Source of the DNA: an uncultured Micrococcales bacterium
GTDB taxonomy: Bacteria > Actinomycetota > Actinomycetes > Actinomycetales > Microbacteriaceae
Direction of reading: 5' to 3'
NCBI GenBank assembly: GCA_903909605.1
Contig: CAIVWH010000030.1
Coordinates: 1-64,000 of the forward strand
Length of the DNA stretch: 64,000 bases
Below the pieces are notes generated by a model, which had not been told where the DNA came from, searched no databases, and saw only the letters and a list, made by a program, of their open reading frames with translations. Within the stretch, counting starts at the first letter, position 1; every line of letters begins with the position of its first letter. Positions 8,401 to 16,070 of the stretch are shown piece by piece. A program made the translations under genes and the position numbers.

Positions 8401-10055
8401 CGGCACCGACAAACCTCGGTGGCGGAACTCTCAGCTACTACAACATCCTGTCTAGCCGCGATGGTGGCAACACCTGGCAGAACATCGCCAACACGCAGAG
8501 CAACTCGCTGACCGTCGCGCGACCAGCAAAGGGTCAAACTTGGCTCTACAAGGTAGCCGCGGTTAACCAGGCTGGCGTTGGTGCATACACCGCAGCGATT
8601 TCAATCACCGTTGCCACCACCGTTCCTGGCGCAGTATCAACCACTGCACTATTTGCAAACGATGGTTCGATCAACCTCGCTTGGTACTTGCCTAGCGGCG
8701 ACACCGGTGGCCTCGCACTAACTGGCTACAAGGTTGAGAAGAGCTACGACAACACGAACTGGACTCAGGTCGTCATAACTCCTGCTAACCAGACCACGCT
8801 GAACGTTCAACGAGAGAACCCAGGTGTTCGCGCCTACTTCCGAGTTGCTGCGATCAACTCGCTCGGCAACGGAACTGCGAACCCAACCAGCATTCAGATT
8901 CCTTACCTGAAGGCGAGTGCACCGCAGAACGTTGTGATCACCAACAGCGGAACCGCAGTAGTTGCAACCTACACCGCACCGGCTAACCTCGGTGGCTCGA
9001 CCAGCGTCAGCTACTACCTGCAGGTCAGCAAGGATGGCGGCACCAGTTGGGCGACCGCCAACGCGAGCAACGCGTTGACCGTCTCGACTGCCTTGCCAGC
9101 CAAGGGCACCACCTGGCTCTACCGCATGGCCGCCTACACCTCGTATGGCTACTCGGACTACTCGGCAGCCACCAGCATCACCGTGGCCGCCACCGCTCCT
9201 GGCACTCCTAGCGTCAAGACCTTCGCCTTGAACTCAGACAAGTCGATGACTCTGACCTGGGCCCCAAGCAGTGACAACGGCGGATCGCCAGTTACTGGCT
9301 TCCTGCTCTCGACCTCGGTAGACAACGTGAACTACTCAGCGCCAACGAGCATTGCAGCCAATGTGACTTCGTTGGTCTTGCCAGCGACGGCACCAGGTGG
9401 TCGCACTTACGTTCACCTGTATGCAATCAACGCTATTGGCACCTCGGCATCGACCGCGGCTTACAACGTGCTGAACCCATACCTGCAGGCAACTGCGGTC
9501 AATGGCCTGACTACAAGCGTGACCAACAACCAGTTGACCGCCACCTGGGCAGCGCCAAGCAACCTCGGTGGTGCAGCTAGCGCGACCTACCAAATCTTTA
9601 CTTCCCTTGATGGCGTCAACTTCACCCAGCGCTCAACCACCAGCCTGTTGTCTATCGGCCTCGGCACTCAGGTGCATGGCAGCACGGTTTACGTTCGTGT
9701 GAACGCAGTGACTCCATTTGGTGCAGGCGTTAGCTCGCAAGTAACCGCGGTTATTCCAACCACAGTCACCAGCGTGGTCTCTGTCTATGCGGCCCGCGCC
9801 AACGCGGCTACGGTTTACGTCTCGTTCGCTGCACCTGGCGACCTCGGTGGCCTATCGGCTTGGGGTTACAAGGTTCAGGTTCTGCAGAACGGAACCTACG
9901 TGACCATTGCAGCCGGAGTCGGAACGGCAACTAACAGCGTTGCACTGGCCCTGCCGCAGCTCACCAACAGCACGGCTGCTGGCTATTCGATTCGAGTAGT
10001 CACCACCAACGCGGCTGGCGACTCGAACCCATCGAACGTAGTTTCAGTTCGATAA
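5454..10055 (+). CDS. Secreted subtilisin-like serine protease with fibronectin type III repeats
   Basis: This 1533-residue protein carries a Sec signal peptide (positive KK at 7-8, hydrophobic core to about 24, cleavage near AQA-A at 28-31). An inhibitor-I9-like propeptide follows (about 36-98), then an S8 catalytic domain of the proteinase K type (about 110-370). The catalytic residues are Asp144 in VDTGI, His177 in NGHGTH and Ser331 in SGTSMATPH, with oxyanion Asn266 in AAGNSND. Residues 393-1533 are about twelve fibronectin type III-like domains of roughly 95 residues. No LPxTG motif or C-terminal membrane helix is visible, so it is probably released or bound through the repeats. A good Shine-Dalgarno (AAAAGGGG) supports the start. 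It is transcribed alone, ending at a strong terminator. It likely degrades extracellular protein; the substrate is unknown. Confidence 0.92.
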   Translation: MFAASLKKLRAALLLAIAFVTVLGAMPAQAAAPVVRTTYIVTVAEGSNSEVRDMISRIGEAPHDELTEVLNGFILDMTDTEVAALGTDTNVVRIEADAPMSLLDTQNPTPSWGLDRIDQTNTTYDNSYTYPSTAGAGVNIYMVDTGIMANNPDFAGRVQTGVDMLGQNLQGADCNGHGTHTAGTAAGTTYGVAKKATIIPVRVLSCSGSGSWSYFISGLDWIAKNNPAGTPAVMSASLGGNRLQSVNDAIENLYAAGITPIVAAGNSNDDACNYSPASAPDAITVGATENTDARAYYSNWGSCVDVFGPGSNIISDNYLDPTTPVAHSGTSMATPHVAGLAALYLANNLSATPAQTTSAIKAGALTGVVTNSLTTNPLFINDSFIKASLPPVGAPTGVTVSGLTTTGATVTWLAPVGTAAAKSYNVEYKTSTATTWTSVNTVATTLTLTGLTANTNYSVRVSSVDGTTVSAPSAETMFVTKGLAPAAPANLHTTAVFGDQVTVAWDAPNANGSPITKYNVYLISGSTTSAAKVTSSPTYTFTGLAPQTSYSFRVEAVNANGTSPVSTVATFSTSAVTPAQVGRVTFSNITATTATATWAAVSPVTSGTPITYVVNTYVFTMAGYIARTTYTVTQPTVALTGLTRYSTQLIYVTAMSGNVAGPISLGYSFNTLQSVPGVPSSFTSVRNGATTTLNWLAPSDSGGSAITGFVLEKQSGTSWVAVATGDSTFQTYVVATPAKGVTDVYRVYATNALGAGAAKVLNVVNQITAPGAPQTVTGTLGTDGQSVVLTWAAPADNGGSAFTGYRVLYGSLSTSVNTVVSNLGAGQLTVTLPLANKGVASYFAIQAINGVGVGTASTPVSVTRAATVPGAPAAIAAAWNSDGTLRLGWAAPADNGGSTITGYTVQRLESGTWVNKYTGLATMTNFAREAAGTVWQYRLIATNAVGSSVPGNTVTVQVPVALATAPQNFTAVDTGAAVALSFAAPTNLGGGTLSYYNILSSRDGGNTWQNIANTQSNSLTVARPAKGQTWLYKVAAVNQAGVGAYTAAISITVATTVPGAVSTTALFANDGSINLAWYLPSGDTGGLALTGYKVEKSYDNTNWTQVVITPANQTTLNVQRENPGVRAYFRVAAINSLGNGTANPTSIQIPYLKASAPQNVVITNSGTAVVATYTAPANLGGSTSVSYYLQVSKDGGTSWATANASNALTVSTALPAKGTTWLYRMAAYTSYGYSDYSAATSITVAATAPGTPSVKTFALNSDKSMTLTWAPSSDNGGSPVTGFLLSTSVDNVNYSAPTSIAANVTSLVLPATAPGGRTYVHLYAINAIGTSASTAAYNVLNPYLQATAVNGLTTSVTNNQLTATWAAPSNLGGAASATYQIFTSLDGVNFTQRSTTSLLSIGLGTQVHGSTVYVRVNAVTPFGAGVSSQVTAVIPTTVTSVVSVYAARANAATVYVSFAAPGDLGGLSAWGYKVQVLQNGTYVTIAAGVGTATNSVALALPQLTNSTAAGYSIRVVTTNAAGDSNPSNVVSVR
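6630..10052 (+). repeat. Array of about 12 fibronectin type III-like domains
   Basis: Each unit is about 95 codons and has a conserved W..P block followed by D/N-x-GG. Units 4, 5, 6, 8 and 10 carry the DxGGxxxTG[YF] form, and units 7, 9 and 11 carry the NLGGxxxxxY form with a following xDGxxxW strand. From unit 6 onward the two types alternate, so the larger repeat is two domains (about 190 residues). The DNA copies are well diverged, so this is an old duplication. Confidence 0.8.
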
Positions 10056-10068
10056 ACGACTAGAAATA

Positions 10069-10100
10069 GAAAAGACCCCGGAGTGATCCGGGGTCTTTTC
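10069..10100. terminator. Strong bidirectional terminator
   Basis: A perfect 14-bp stem (left arm starts GAAAAGACCCC, right arm ends GGGGTCTTTTC) with a GTGA loop has a T-run on both strands. It terminates the protease gene from the left and the riboflavin operon with its membrane-protein gene from the right. Confidence 0.92.
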
Positions 10101-10130
10101 TTATTCGCTATTCGAAGTTTGGTTTGAAAC

Positions 10131-10505
10131 CTAGTTGGTCATCATTCCCATGATTACTGCAACGCAGACGTTGAGGATGGTCAGCAACAAGATGGTTGGA
10201 ACAACCCACTTTGGAGTCTTCTCTTTGTTCTTGTAGGTGTAAGCGATGAAGAAGATTGCGGTGATGACTGCGCTCTTGATGCTGATCGACACTGGGTTGA
10301 TGTTGTCGTTGTTCATCGGAGCGATGCCGGTCATGATCAGGCCGGCAGCCAGGGTCAACCAGGCGCCGTGAACCAGGCCAGCTGGAACCTTTGCACCGGT
10401 CTTGAAGTTAGGGGCCTGAGTTACGGCGTAACCGAAGATGGTTGCATAACCGATCAGGTGGAAGACCAACAAAACATTGATCAGCAGGTCGTATGGGTGG
10501 CTCAT
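10131..10505 (-). CDS. Small four-helix membrane protein downstream of ribH
   Basis: I do not recognise a named family. The 124-residue product has four predicted membrane segments (about 8-28, 42-62, 74-90 and 98-120) joined by short loops, with no cysteine pairs or charged motif that would suggest an enzyme. It lies 43 bp after ribH on the same strand and before a bidirectional terminator, so it may be co-transcribed with the riboflavin genes. It does not resemble the known riboflavin carriers RibU, RibM or ImpX as far as I can see. Its start is preceded by the Shine-Dalgarno sequence AGAGAGG, which is buried in a hairpin. Function unknown. Confidence 0.7.
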   Translation of the reverse strand: MSHPYDLLINVLLVFHLIGYATIFGYAVTQAPNFKTGAKVPAGLVHGAWLTLAAGLIMTGIAPMNNDNINPVSISIKSAVITAIFFIAYTYKNKEKTPKWVVPTILLLTILNVCVAVIMGMMTN

Positions 10506-10509
10506 TCTT

Positions 10510-10536
10510 GCCTCTCTAGTGCTTTCGCAGAGAGGC
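10510..10536 (-). promoter_or_regulatory. Hairpin covering the ribosome-binding site of the small membrane gene
   Basis: On the minus strand GCCTCTCT pairs perfectly with AGAGAGGC across an 11-base loop. The right arm contains the Shine-Dalgarno sequence AGAGAGG, five bases before the ATG at 10505. It could reduce translation of this gene or attenuate read-through from ribH. Confidence 0.5.
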
Positions 10537-10548
10537 GATTGCCCACTG

Positions 10549-11007
10549 CTACGCGCTCAGTCTAGCCATCGCGACTGCGGCCTCTACGGCTTCGCGACCC
10601 TTGTCTTCGTTCGAGCCTGGCAGGCCAGCGCGGTCAAGCGCCTGCTGCAGGTCGTTCACGGTCAAGAGGCCAAAGCCGATTGGCACGCCACTGTCGAGTT
10701 GCACGCGGGTTAGACCATCCGTGGCAGCTCGACAGACGTATTCGAAGTGCGGGGTCTGGCCATAAATTACGCAACCGAGTGCGATGACTACATCGGCACC
10801 CTGCCCGATCGCATACTTGGCGGCAAGTGGCAGCTCGAAAGCTCCAGGCACCTGCCAGACCTCATAGGTCTCGTTGCCCGCGGCCTTCAGTGCGCGCTCG
10901 GCACCGGCAAGCAGACCGTCGGTTACCTCCTTGTGCCACTGGGTAACCAGGACTGCAACCTGTAGTCCGGATGCGTCGATTTCGATCTGTGGTGCGTGAC
11001 CCGCCAT
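10549..11007 (-). CDS. ribH: 6,7-dimethyl-8-ribityllumazine synthase
   Basis: Lumazine synthase condenses 5-amino-6-ribitylamino-uracil with 3,4-dihydroxy-2-butanone 4-phosphate, the penultimate step of riboflavin synthesis; the family forms cytoplasmic pentamers or icosahedral capsids. The 152-residue product has the normal length and the family blocks WQVPGAFELP (about 51-60), ALGCVIYGQTPHFEYV (about 75-90, including the catalytic His) and GLLTVND. The ATG follows the ribBA stop directly (TAA-ATG), with GGGG 10 bases upstream as a possible ribosome site. It is the last riboflavin gene of the operon. Confidence 0.96.
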   Translation of the reverse strand: MAGHAPQIEIDASGLQVAVLVTQWHKEVTDGLLAGAERALKAAGNETYEVWQVPGAFELPLAAKYAIGQGADVVIALGCVIYGQTPHFEYVCRAATDGLTRVQLDSGVPIGFGLLTVNDLQQALDRAGLPGSNEDKGREAVEAAVAMARLSA

Positions 11008-12240
11008 TTATGCCTGCCCCGGAATGATGTGACCCATGCGCTCGCGCTTGGTCTCGAGGTACTGCGCGTTTTCGGCAGCCTGGCCAACGATCACTGGAAC
11101 ATAGTCTTTGACCTCGATGCCGGCAGCATCCAAGTAGGAACGCTTTGCCGGGTTGTTGGTCATCAGTCGAACGCTGGTGACGCCCAGGTCTTTCAGGATT
11201 GCAACCGCGGCACCGTATTCGCGCGCCTCGGCAGGAAGCCCGAGCGCAAGGTTGGCGTCGACGGTGTCGAGACCTGTGTCTTGCAGCGCGTAGGCCTTGA
11301 GCTTGTTCAACAGACCGATGCCGCGACCTTCTTGACCGCGCAGGTAAATCACGATTCCACCTTCAGGGTCGTTTGCAATGGTGTCGAGTGCGTAGTCAAG
11401 CTGCGGGCCGCACTCACACTTGAGCGAACCAAAGGCCTCGCCGGTGATGCACTCGCTGTGCATGCGAACCAAGACGTTCTCGCCGGTCGGGTTGCCCGCG
11501 ATAATCGCAACGTGGTCGGCTGTGGTCTTGATGTCGTAGTAGCCGCGTACGCGGAAGTTGCCGTGGGTGGTTGGCAGTTTCGCCTCGGCCTCGAAGCGAA
11601 TTCGATTCTGCGGGTTGTTCACGTAGATGATGTCGTTGGCCTTGAGGTGCTCGACAATTTGCTCGATGGTGATTACCGGCAGGTCTTGCTCCTTACCGAT
11701 TTCGACCAGCTCAGGCAGTCGAACCATGGTGCCATCCTTGTGAATCATCTCGCCGATGACTGCAACTGGCTGAAGACCAGCCAGCTTCATCAGGTCGACT
11801 GCTGCCTCGGTGTGACCGGCCCGACCAATGACGCCCTCAGGGTGCGCGCGCAGCGGAACCACGTGACCCGGGCGAATCAGGTCGTCCGGTGAGGTGCTTG
11901 GGTGGGCGAGTGCCTTGGCGGTCATCGAGCGGTCTACCGCGCTGATACCGGTTGAGGTGCGCTCGGAGTGGTCGACAGTGATGGTGTAGTTCGTGTTGTG
12001 CGGGTCTCGGTTGTTCAGGGTCATCACCGGCAGGTCGAGCTCATTGGCACGAGCCTCTTCCATCGGAACGCACAGGAAGCCCGAGGTGTGGTTGATCATC
12101 CAGGCCATCCACTCAGGGGTGGCGAACTCGGCCGCGATGATGGCGTCGCCTTCGTTCTCGCGATCGCTCGCGTCGGCAACTAGCACCGGCTTGCCGGCTC
12201 GCAGCGCATCCAGGGCCTGCTCAATTGTCGATAGTTGCAT
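11008..12240 (-). CDS. ribBA: Bifunctional 3,4-dihydroxy-2-butanone-4-phosphate synthase / GTP cyclohydrolase II
   Basis: The 410-residue protein feeds both branches of riboflavin synthesis. Residues 1-200 are the RibB part, with the acidic loop DRENEGD (26-32) and the block HTEAAVDL; residues 205-410 are the RibA part. RibA zinc ligands appear as C-x10-C-x-C in SECITGEAFGSLKCEC, followed by RGQEGRGIGL, the GTP-binding arginine loop. Both halves look intact, unlike many actinobacterial copies in which one half is degenerate. Its ATG overlaps the ribE stop by one base (TAATG). Confidence 0.96.
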   Translation of the reverse strand: MQLSTIEQALDALRAGKPVLVADASDRENEGDAIIAAEFATPEWMAWMINHTSGFLCVPMEEARANELDLPVMTLNNRDPHNTNYTITVDHSERTSTGISAVDRSMTAKALAHPSTSPDDLIRPGHVVPLRAHPEGVIGRAGHTEAAVDLMKLAGLQPVAVIGEMIHKDGTMVRLPELVEIGKEQDLPVITIEQIVEHLKANDIIYVNNPQNRIRFEAEAKLPTTHGNFRVRGYYDIKTTADHVAIIAGNPTGENVLVRMHSECITGEAFGSLKCECGPQLDYALDTIANDPEGGIVIYLRGQEGRGIGLLNKLKAYALQDTGLDTVDANLALGLPAEAREYGAAVAILKDLGVTSVRLMTNNPAKRSYLDAAGIEVKDYVPVIVGQAAENAQYLETKRERMGHIIPGQA

Positions 12241-12836
12241 TATTTGCTCCTCGCTTCGAGCAGTCGCTCGATGTGTTTGGCCATTACGTCGGCCTCGACG
12301 TTTACCTTGTCGCCAGCATGCTTGCGGCCAAGAGTGGTGAGGGCTAAGGTCTCGGGAATGAGACTTAGGCCGATGTGGTCGTTGCCGACCTCGTTCACGG
12401 TCAGGCTTACGCCGTCGATCGTGATCGAACCTTTTAGAACGATGTACTTCATCAACTCAACCGGGATGCGCACCCGCAGCCACTCCCAGTGCTCGCTCTT
12501 TTCGCGGTTGATGATTTCGCCGACTCCATCGACGTGGCCCTGAACTACGTGGCCGCCGAATCGCGTGGCGGCTGTCATGGCGCGCTCGAGGTTGACCGAA
12601 TCGCCAACCTTCAGGCTGCCGAGTGCGGTCTTGTTCAAGGTTTCCTGCATCACGTCCGCGGTGAACGAGTGCTTGTCGAATTCGATTGCGGTTAGGCAGG
12701 TGCCGCTGACGGCAATCGAGTCGCCGCGCTTGACGTCGCTGACCACGAGCGGGCCTTCAATGGTCAGGCGCATTGCATCGCCCTGCGGCTCGATTGCCGA
12801 AACGTGACCAAGTTCTTCAATGATTCCCGTGAACAT
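12240..12836 (-). CDS. ribE: Riboflavin synthase, alpha chain
   Basis: This enzyme dismutates two molecules of ribityllumazine to riboflavin and the pyrimidine precursor. The 198-residue product has two repeated halves with the matching starts MFTGIIEELG (1-10) and FGGHVVQGHVDG (about 93-104), and the first-half motif SIAVSGTCLT. The open frame continues upstream into ribD, but the MFTGI start is diagnostic. That ATG overlaps the ribD stop in ATGA, and the stop overlaps the ribBA start by one base, so all four rib genes are translationally coupled. Confidence 0.96.
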   Translation of the reverse strand: MFTGIIEELGHVSAIEPQGDAMRLTIEGPLVVSDVKRGDSIAVSGTCLTAIEFDKHSFTADVMQETLNKTALGSLKVGDSVNLERAMTAATRFGGHVVQGHVDGVGEIINREKSEHWEWLRVRIPVELMKYIVLKGSITIDGVSLTVNEVGNDHIGLSLIPETLALTTLGRKHAGDKVNVEADVMAKHIERLLEARSK

Positions 12837-13876
12837 CAGTTCTCCTTCTGAATCGCGCGAATAAGAATGTCTGCGCCGAGCGGCTTGGTCTCGACAATCT
12901 GCAGGTTCACCGACTGGCCGATGGTGCCGACTCCGATGTCTCCGATGGCGGTCTTTGGGCCGCCGATCAGCTTGGGGGCAAGGTAAACCAGAAACTCGTC
13001 GGCCAGCTCGGCCTTGATTAGAGCCGATTCCAGCTCGGCGCCACCCTCGACGAAGATCTGGCGAATGCCGCGGTTCCAAAGTTCGGCCATGACGTCGTTC
13101 AGGTTGCGAGTTCGCAACTGGATGGTCTGGCCGCCAGTAACTCCGACCATAGAAGCAAAGACGCGAGCTGACTTGGCAAGTTCGCGCTCGCCAACGATTA
13201 CGCGAAGCGGCTGGTTCTCATAGAGCGAGCCGTCTGGCTTGCGGGCGTTCAGTTCAGGGTCGTCAATCTCGACGGTGTTGGTGCCAACCAAAATTGCCTG
13301 CGATGCAGCGCGGCGAGCGTGAACATCGTGGCGCGCATCTTCGCCGGTGATCCACTTCGAGGTTCCGTCGGCTGCTGCTACGCGACCATCCAGGCTGGCG
13401 GCGAACTTAACCACAACGTATGGTCGCTCGCTGAACTTATTCACAAGCCACGGCTTCAACACCGGTTGGTATTCGTCGGCAAGGATGCCGCCGATAACTT
13501 CAACGCCAGCTGACTCGAGCGCGAAACGGCCGCCGCCCTCGGTCTTGCCCGGGTCGAAGGCCGCAAATACAACGCGCTTGATGCCGGCCTCGATCAGCGC
13601 CTGCGAGCAGGGGCCGGTTGTGCCGGTGTGGTTGCACGGTTCAAGCGTGACCACCGCGGTGAGTCCCGGGGTGAGCAGCCCGGCTGCTCGAAGATTATTC
13701 AGGGCGTCGACCTCTGCGTGCGGGGTTCCGACACCGCGGTGCCAACCCTCGGCCATCACGTTTCCGGCCTCGTTCAAGATCACGGCGCCGACTCGAGGGT
13801 TTACGTCGAAGGCAGGTGAGTTCAGCGACAGCGCGATAGCGCGGCGCATCGCCTCTACATACCTAAGTTCGTTCAT
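12836..13876 (-). CDS. ribD: Bifunctional riboflavin deaminase/reductase
   Basis: RibD catalyses the second and third steps after GTP cyclohydrolase II. The 346-residue protein has an N-terminal deaminase (1-145) with zinc ligands His53 in HAE and Cys81 and Cys90 in PCNHTGTTGPC. The C-terminal reductase (about 150-346) has VKFAASLDGRVA and FVEGGAELE. It is the first gene of the operon and lies 103 bases after an FMN aptamer. The ATG has a GGATGG ribosome site that can be locked in a hairpin, which suggests flavin control of translation. Confidence 0.96.
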   Translation of the reverse strand: MNELRYVEAMRRAIALSLNSPAFDVNPRVGAVILNEAGNVMAEGWHRGVGTPHAEVDALNNLRAAGLLTPGLTAVVTLEPCNHTGTTGPCSQALIEAGIKRVVFAAFDPGKTEGGGRFALESAGVEVIGGILADEYQPVLKPWLVNKFSERPYVVVKFAASLDGRVAAADGTSKWITGEDARHDVHARRAASQAILVGTNTVEIDDPELNARKPDGSLYENQPLRVIVGERELAKSARVFASMVGVTGGQTIQLRTRNLNDVMAELWNRGIRQIFVEGGAELESALIKAELADEFLVYLAPKLIGGPKTAIGDIGVGTIGQSVNLQIVETKPLGADILIRAIQKEN

Positions 13877-13881
13877 TCGCC

Positions 13882-13950
13882 CATCCGTGTTCTATGACTT
13901 CGGGGGCGCGGCAGAATGCCAGGCTGGCGCGAATGCGACAACCACGGATG
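13882..13950 (-). promoter_or_regulatory. Hairpin enclosing the ribD ribosome-binding site (expression platform)
   Basis: On the minus strand CATCCGTG (13943-13950) is perfectly complementary to CACGGATG (13882-13889), which contains part of the GGATGG ribosome site of ribD. Pairing would hide the site. No T-run follows, so the platform appears to act on translation rather than termination. Confidence 0.6.
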
Positions 13951-13978
13951 CCCACGCCAAGGCGCGAACAACCGCTGC

Positions 13979-14127
13979 AACTTCTCCCATCCGGACTTTA
14001 ACCGTCGGCTCTGGAATTTCACCAAAATCAACCGCCGAACCAGGCTCGGGCTTGCGCCTTTTGCTTTGGCTCGTCGGGTCGCGGGCTGTAACCGCCGGCT
14101 CAGATTTTCACTGACCCCGAAGTGCAC
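13979..14127 (-). promoter_or_regulatory. FMN riboswitch (RFN element)
   Basis: Read on the minus strand, the 5' part has CTTCGGGGTCAGTGAAAATC, then GAGCCGGCGGTTACAGCCCGCGA. The 3' part has GGTGAAATTCCAGAGCCGACGG and then GTCCGGATGGGAGAAG. These are the conserved strands of the RFN aptamer in the right order; the outer CTTC/GAAG arms form P1. It precedes ribD, as in most actinobacterial riboflavin operons, so FMN excess should reduce expression of ribD-E-BA-H. Confidence 0.95.
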
Positions 14128-14132
14128 TTCTT

Positions 14133-14138
14133 ACCCTA
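14133..14138 (-). promoter_or_regulatory. Possible -10 box of the riboflavin operon
   Basis: TAGGGT on the minus strand lies 6-8 bases before the first conserved base of the aptamer, which fits transcription starting at the riboswitch. No convincing -35 box is visible. Confidence 0.45.
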
Positions 14139-14235
14139 TTAGTAACAGGGCAGGCGCACCATCTATTCCTTTGGATGGGCTGGGCAGTAGGTATCCGGCT
14201 GGCCGGTGGGGGCAGCCGCGTGGGAGGCGCGCAGG

Positions 14236-15237
14236 CTAGCGGGCGGCGATAAAGCCGACGCGGTCGTAAACCTTGGCAAGGGTGGCCTCGGCGACTTCGT
14301 TGGCACGGGCGGCGCCATCGGCCAAGATCGCATCCAGCTGGGCGGCATCGGCAAGCAGCTCTTCGGCTCGGGTGCGAATAGGTTCGATGGCCGCAACCGC
14401 AGCCTCGGCAAGGTCGCCCTTGAGAGCGCCATAGCCACCGCCGGCATACTGGCCGACGAGGTCTTCGATCGATCGGCCGGTCATTGCACTAAACAGGCTG
14501 AGCAGGTTCGAAACGCCGGGCTTTGCCTCGCGGTCGAAGCGAATCTCGCCATCGGTGTCGGTAACCGCACTCTTGAACTTCTTCACGATGGTGGCGTTGT
14601 CATCCATGATGTTGACCAGGCCCTTAGGGTCGCCCGACTTCGACATCTTGGCGGTCGGGTTCTGCAGGTCATAAATCTTGGCGTTCTCTTTTTGAATCGC
14701 CGCCTCTGGCACCACAAAGGTGTCGCCAAAACGCGAATTGAACCGGATGGCCAGATCGCGAGTGAGCTCGATGTGCTGGCGCTGGTCTTCGCCAACTGGA
14801 ACTGCCTTTGGCTGGTAGAGCAAAATATCCGCAGCCTGAAGTATCGGGTAGGTGTATAGGCCGACCGACGCCGAGTCGACACCGTTCTTCTGCGTCTTGT
14901 CTTTGAACTGAGTCATGCGGCCTGCTTCACCCATGCCGGTGATGCACTGCAGCACCCAGGCAAGTTGCGCGTGAGCTGGCACGTGCGATTGCACGAACAG
15001 GGCCGACTTATCCGTGTCGATGCCGGCTGCGATGTACTGAGCGGCGGTGCGACGAGTGTTGGCGCGCAGCTCGGCCGGGTCTTGCGGCACGGTAATCGCG
15101 TGCAGGTCGACGATGCAGTAAAACGCGTTGTAGGCATCCTGCATTGAAGCCCAGTTAACCAGCGCACCGAGGTAGTTGCCGAGGTGTAGCGAGCCGGCAG
15201 AAGGCTGCATTCCGCTGAGTAGGTTGGGCTTGGTCAT
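14236..15237 (-). CDS. trpS: Tryptophanyl-tRNA synthetase
   Basis: This cytoplasmic class I synthetase charges tRNA-Trp. The 333-residue product has the HIGH-like motif HLGN in [10 protein letters not shown] (about 16-25) and the KMSKS loop in AKMSKSGDP (about 190), plus [13 protein letters not shown], the adenylate-site helix. The open frame runs 78 codons further upstream, but the normal N-terminus is [13 protein letters not shown]. The ATG at 15237 lies 7 bases after a TAGACT box with no Shine-Dalgarno, so the message is probably leaderless. Confidence 0.96.
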   Translation of the reverse strand: MTKPNLLSGMQPSAGSLHLGNYLGALVNWASMQDAYNAFYCIVDLHAITVPQDPAELRANTRRTAAQYIAAGIDTDKSALFVQSHVPAHAQLAWVLQCITGMGEAGRMTQFKDKTQKNGVDSASVGLYTYPILQAADILLYQPKAVPVGEDQRQHIELTRDLAIRFNSRFGDTFVVPEAAIQKENAKIYDLQNPTAKMSKSGDPKGLVNIMDDNATIVKKFKSAVTDTDGEIRFDREAKPGVSNLLSLFSAMTGRSIEDLVGQYAGGGYGALKGDLAEAAVAAIEPIRTRAEELLADAAQLDAILADGAARANEVAEATLAKVYDRVGFIAAR

Positions 15238-15244
15238 GCCCTCA

Positions 15245-15250
15245 AGTCTA
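15245..15250 (-). promoter_or_regulatory. -10 box of trpS (leaderless)
   Basis: TAGACT stands 7 bases before the trpS ATG. Transcription would begin at or next to the start codon. It also supports the short trpS start. Confidence 0.65.
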
Positions 15251-15281
15251 AACCGCGGGGATGTTCGCGCCGAGGCTCGAG

Positions 15282-16070
15282 CTAATCGATGTCGCGGCGC
15301 AGGGTGGTTAGCACCGCCGCCATTGAGAAGACGATTCCGTAAACCAGAAGCATGCCAGCGGCCGGCCACGGGTCGAGAAAACTTGAGGTGTCGATTGTGA
15401 TCGGGCTGTTTGCTCCACCTACCTTGATGTGCAGGTCGCTCAGCGAGGTGATCAGGCCCGTCGGCAGCCACTTGCCCCAGTCTGGAAAAATGAAGGCGAT
15501 TAGGCGGTCAACCAAGAACAGCCAGACCATGGTGAGGCTGACGGCCAGGTTTTGATTGCGAATCAGGGTGCCGATGGCAACGCCGATGACCGCCAAGACG
15601 GCTCCGGTGAGCATCGCTGAGGCGGGGTAGTCGACCCAGATGTATGAGTCGGGGGCGACCTTGATGTTGTAGGCGCTCAGTGCGATTGCACCGCTGGCCA
15701 GACCAACTGCCGATGCCACCAGGTTGAAAACCGCGCCAAACATTGCGGCAACGATTAGCTTCGCGCCGAGTGCGCGAATGCGCTTTGGGGTGGCCAAGAA
15801 GGTTGCGATTGCGGTGTGGTGAGCGAACTCGCTCGACATCAAGAACACCCCGACAATCACCACGAACAAGTAGCCGCCGAGCGACTTCGCATAGATCGCG
15901 TCGACTGCGGTTGGAGTGCTCAGCGACATTTCGATGCCGAGCTTTGACTTGCTCAAAACATATGGCGTTGCGGCAGTTGCCAAGACATCGATTGCCATCG
16001 CTGCGAGCAAAAGCCCATAGGTGCGACGCTGGTAAACCAGTTTCAGAAATTCAGACTTCAAGAGCTTCAT
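15282..16070 (-). CDS. ABC-2 type permease subunit
   Basis: The 262-residue membrane protein has about six hydrophobic segments and begins with the cytoplasmic helix [16 protein letters not shown], typical of ABC-2 permeases of the bacitracin/lantibiotic-resistance or NosY type (residues 1-16). It is encoded with a 4-bp ATGA overlap after its ATPase gene, so the two form a transporter. Substrate unknown. It ends 44 bp before trpS on the same strand, without an obvious terminator. Confidence 0.85.
   Translation of the reverse strand: MKLLKSEFLKLVYQRRTYGLLLAAMAIDVLATAATPYVLSKSKLGIEMSLSTPTAVDAIYAKSLGGYLFVVIVGVFLMSSEFAHHTAIATFLATPKRIRALGAKLIVAAMFGAVFNLVASAVGLASGAIALSAYNIKVAPDSYIWVDYPASAMLTGAVLAVIGVAIGTLIRNQNLAVSLTMVWLFLVDRLIAFIFPDWGKWLPTGLITSLSDLHIKVGGANSPITIDTSSFLDPWPAAGMLLVYGIVFSMAAVLTTLRRDID

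Noticed and set aside
6630..10052. Fibronectin repeat region as a tandem DNA repeat or assembly artefact
   Set aside because: Units differ substantially in sequence and no identical stretch of repeat length was seen, so collapse or expansion in assembly is unlikely.
10996..11892. Long plus-strand open frame opposite ribBA
   Set aside because: It is antisense to a complete, well-conserved enzyme gene and its translation resembles no protein; such shadows arise from the GC bias of third codon positions.
12837..13079. Upstream extension of the ribE frame
   Set aside because: It overlaps ribD on the same strand; the family N-terminus MFTGI and the ATGA overlap place the start at 12836.
15238..15471. 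Upstream extension of the trpS frame
   Set aside because: It would overlap the ABC permease gene and has no similarity to synthetases; ATG 15237 with a TAGACT box fits better.
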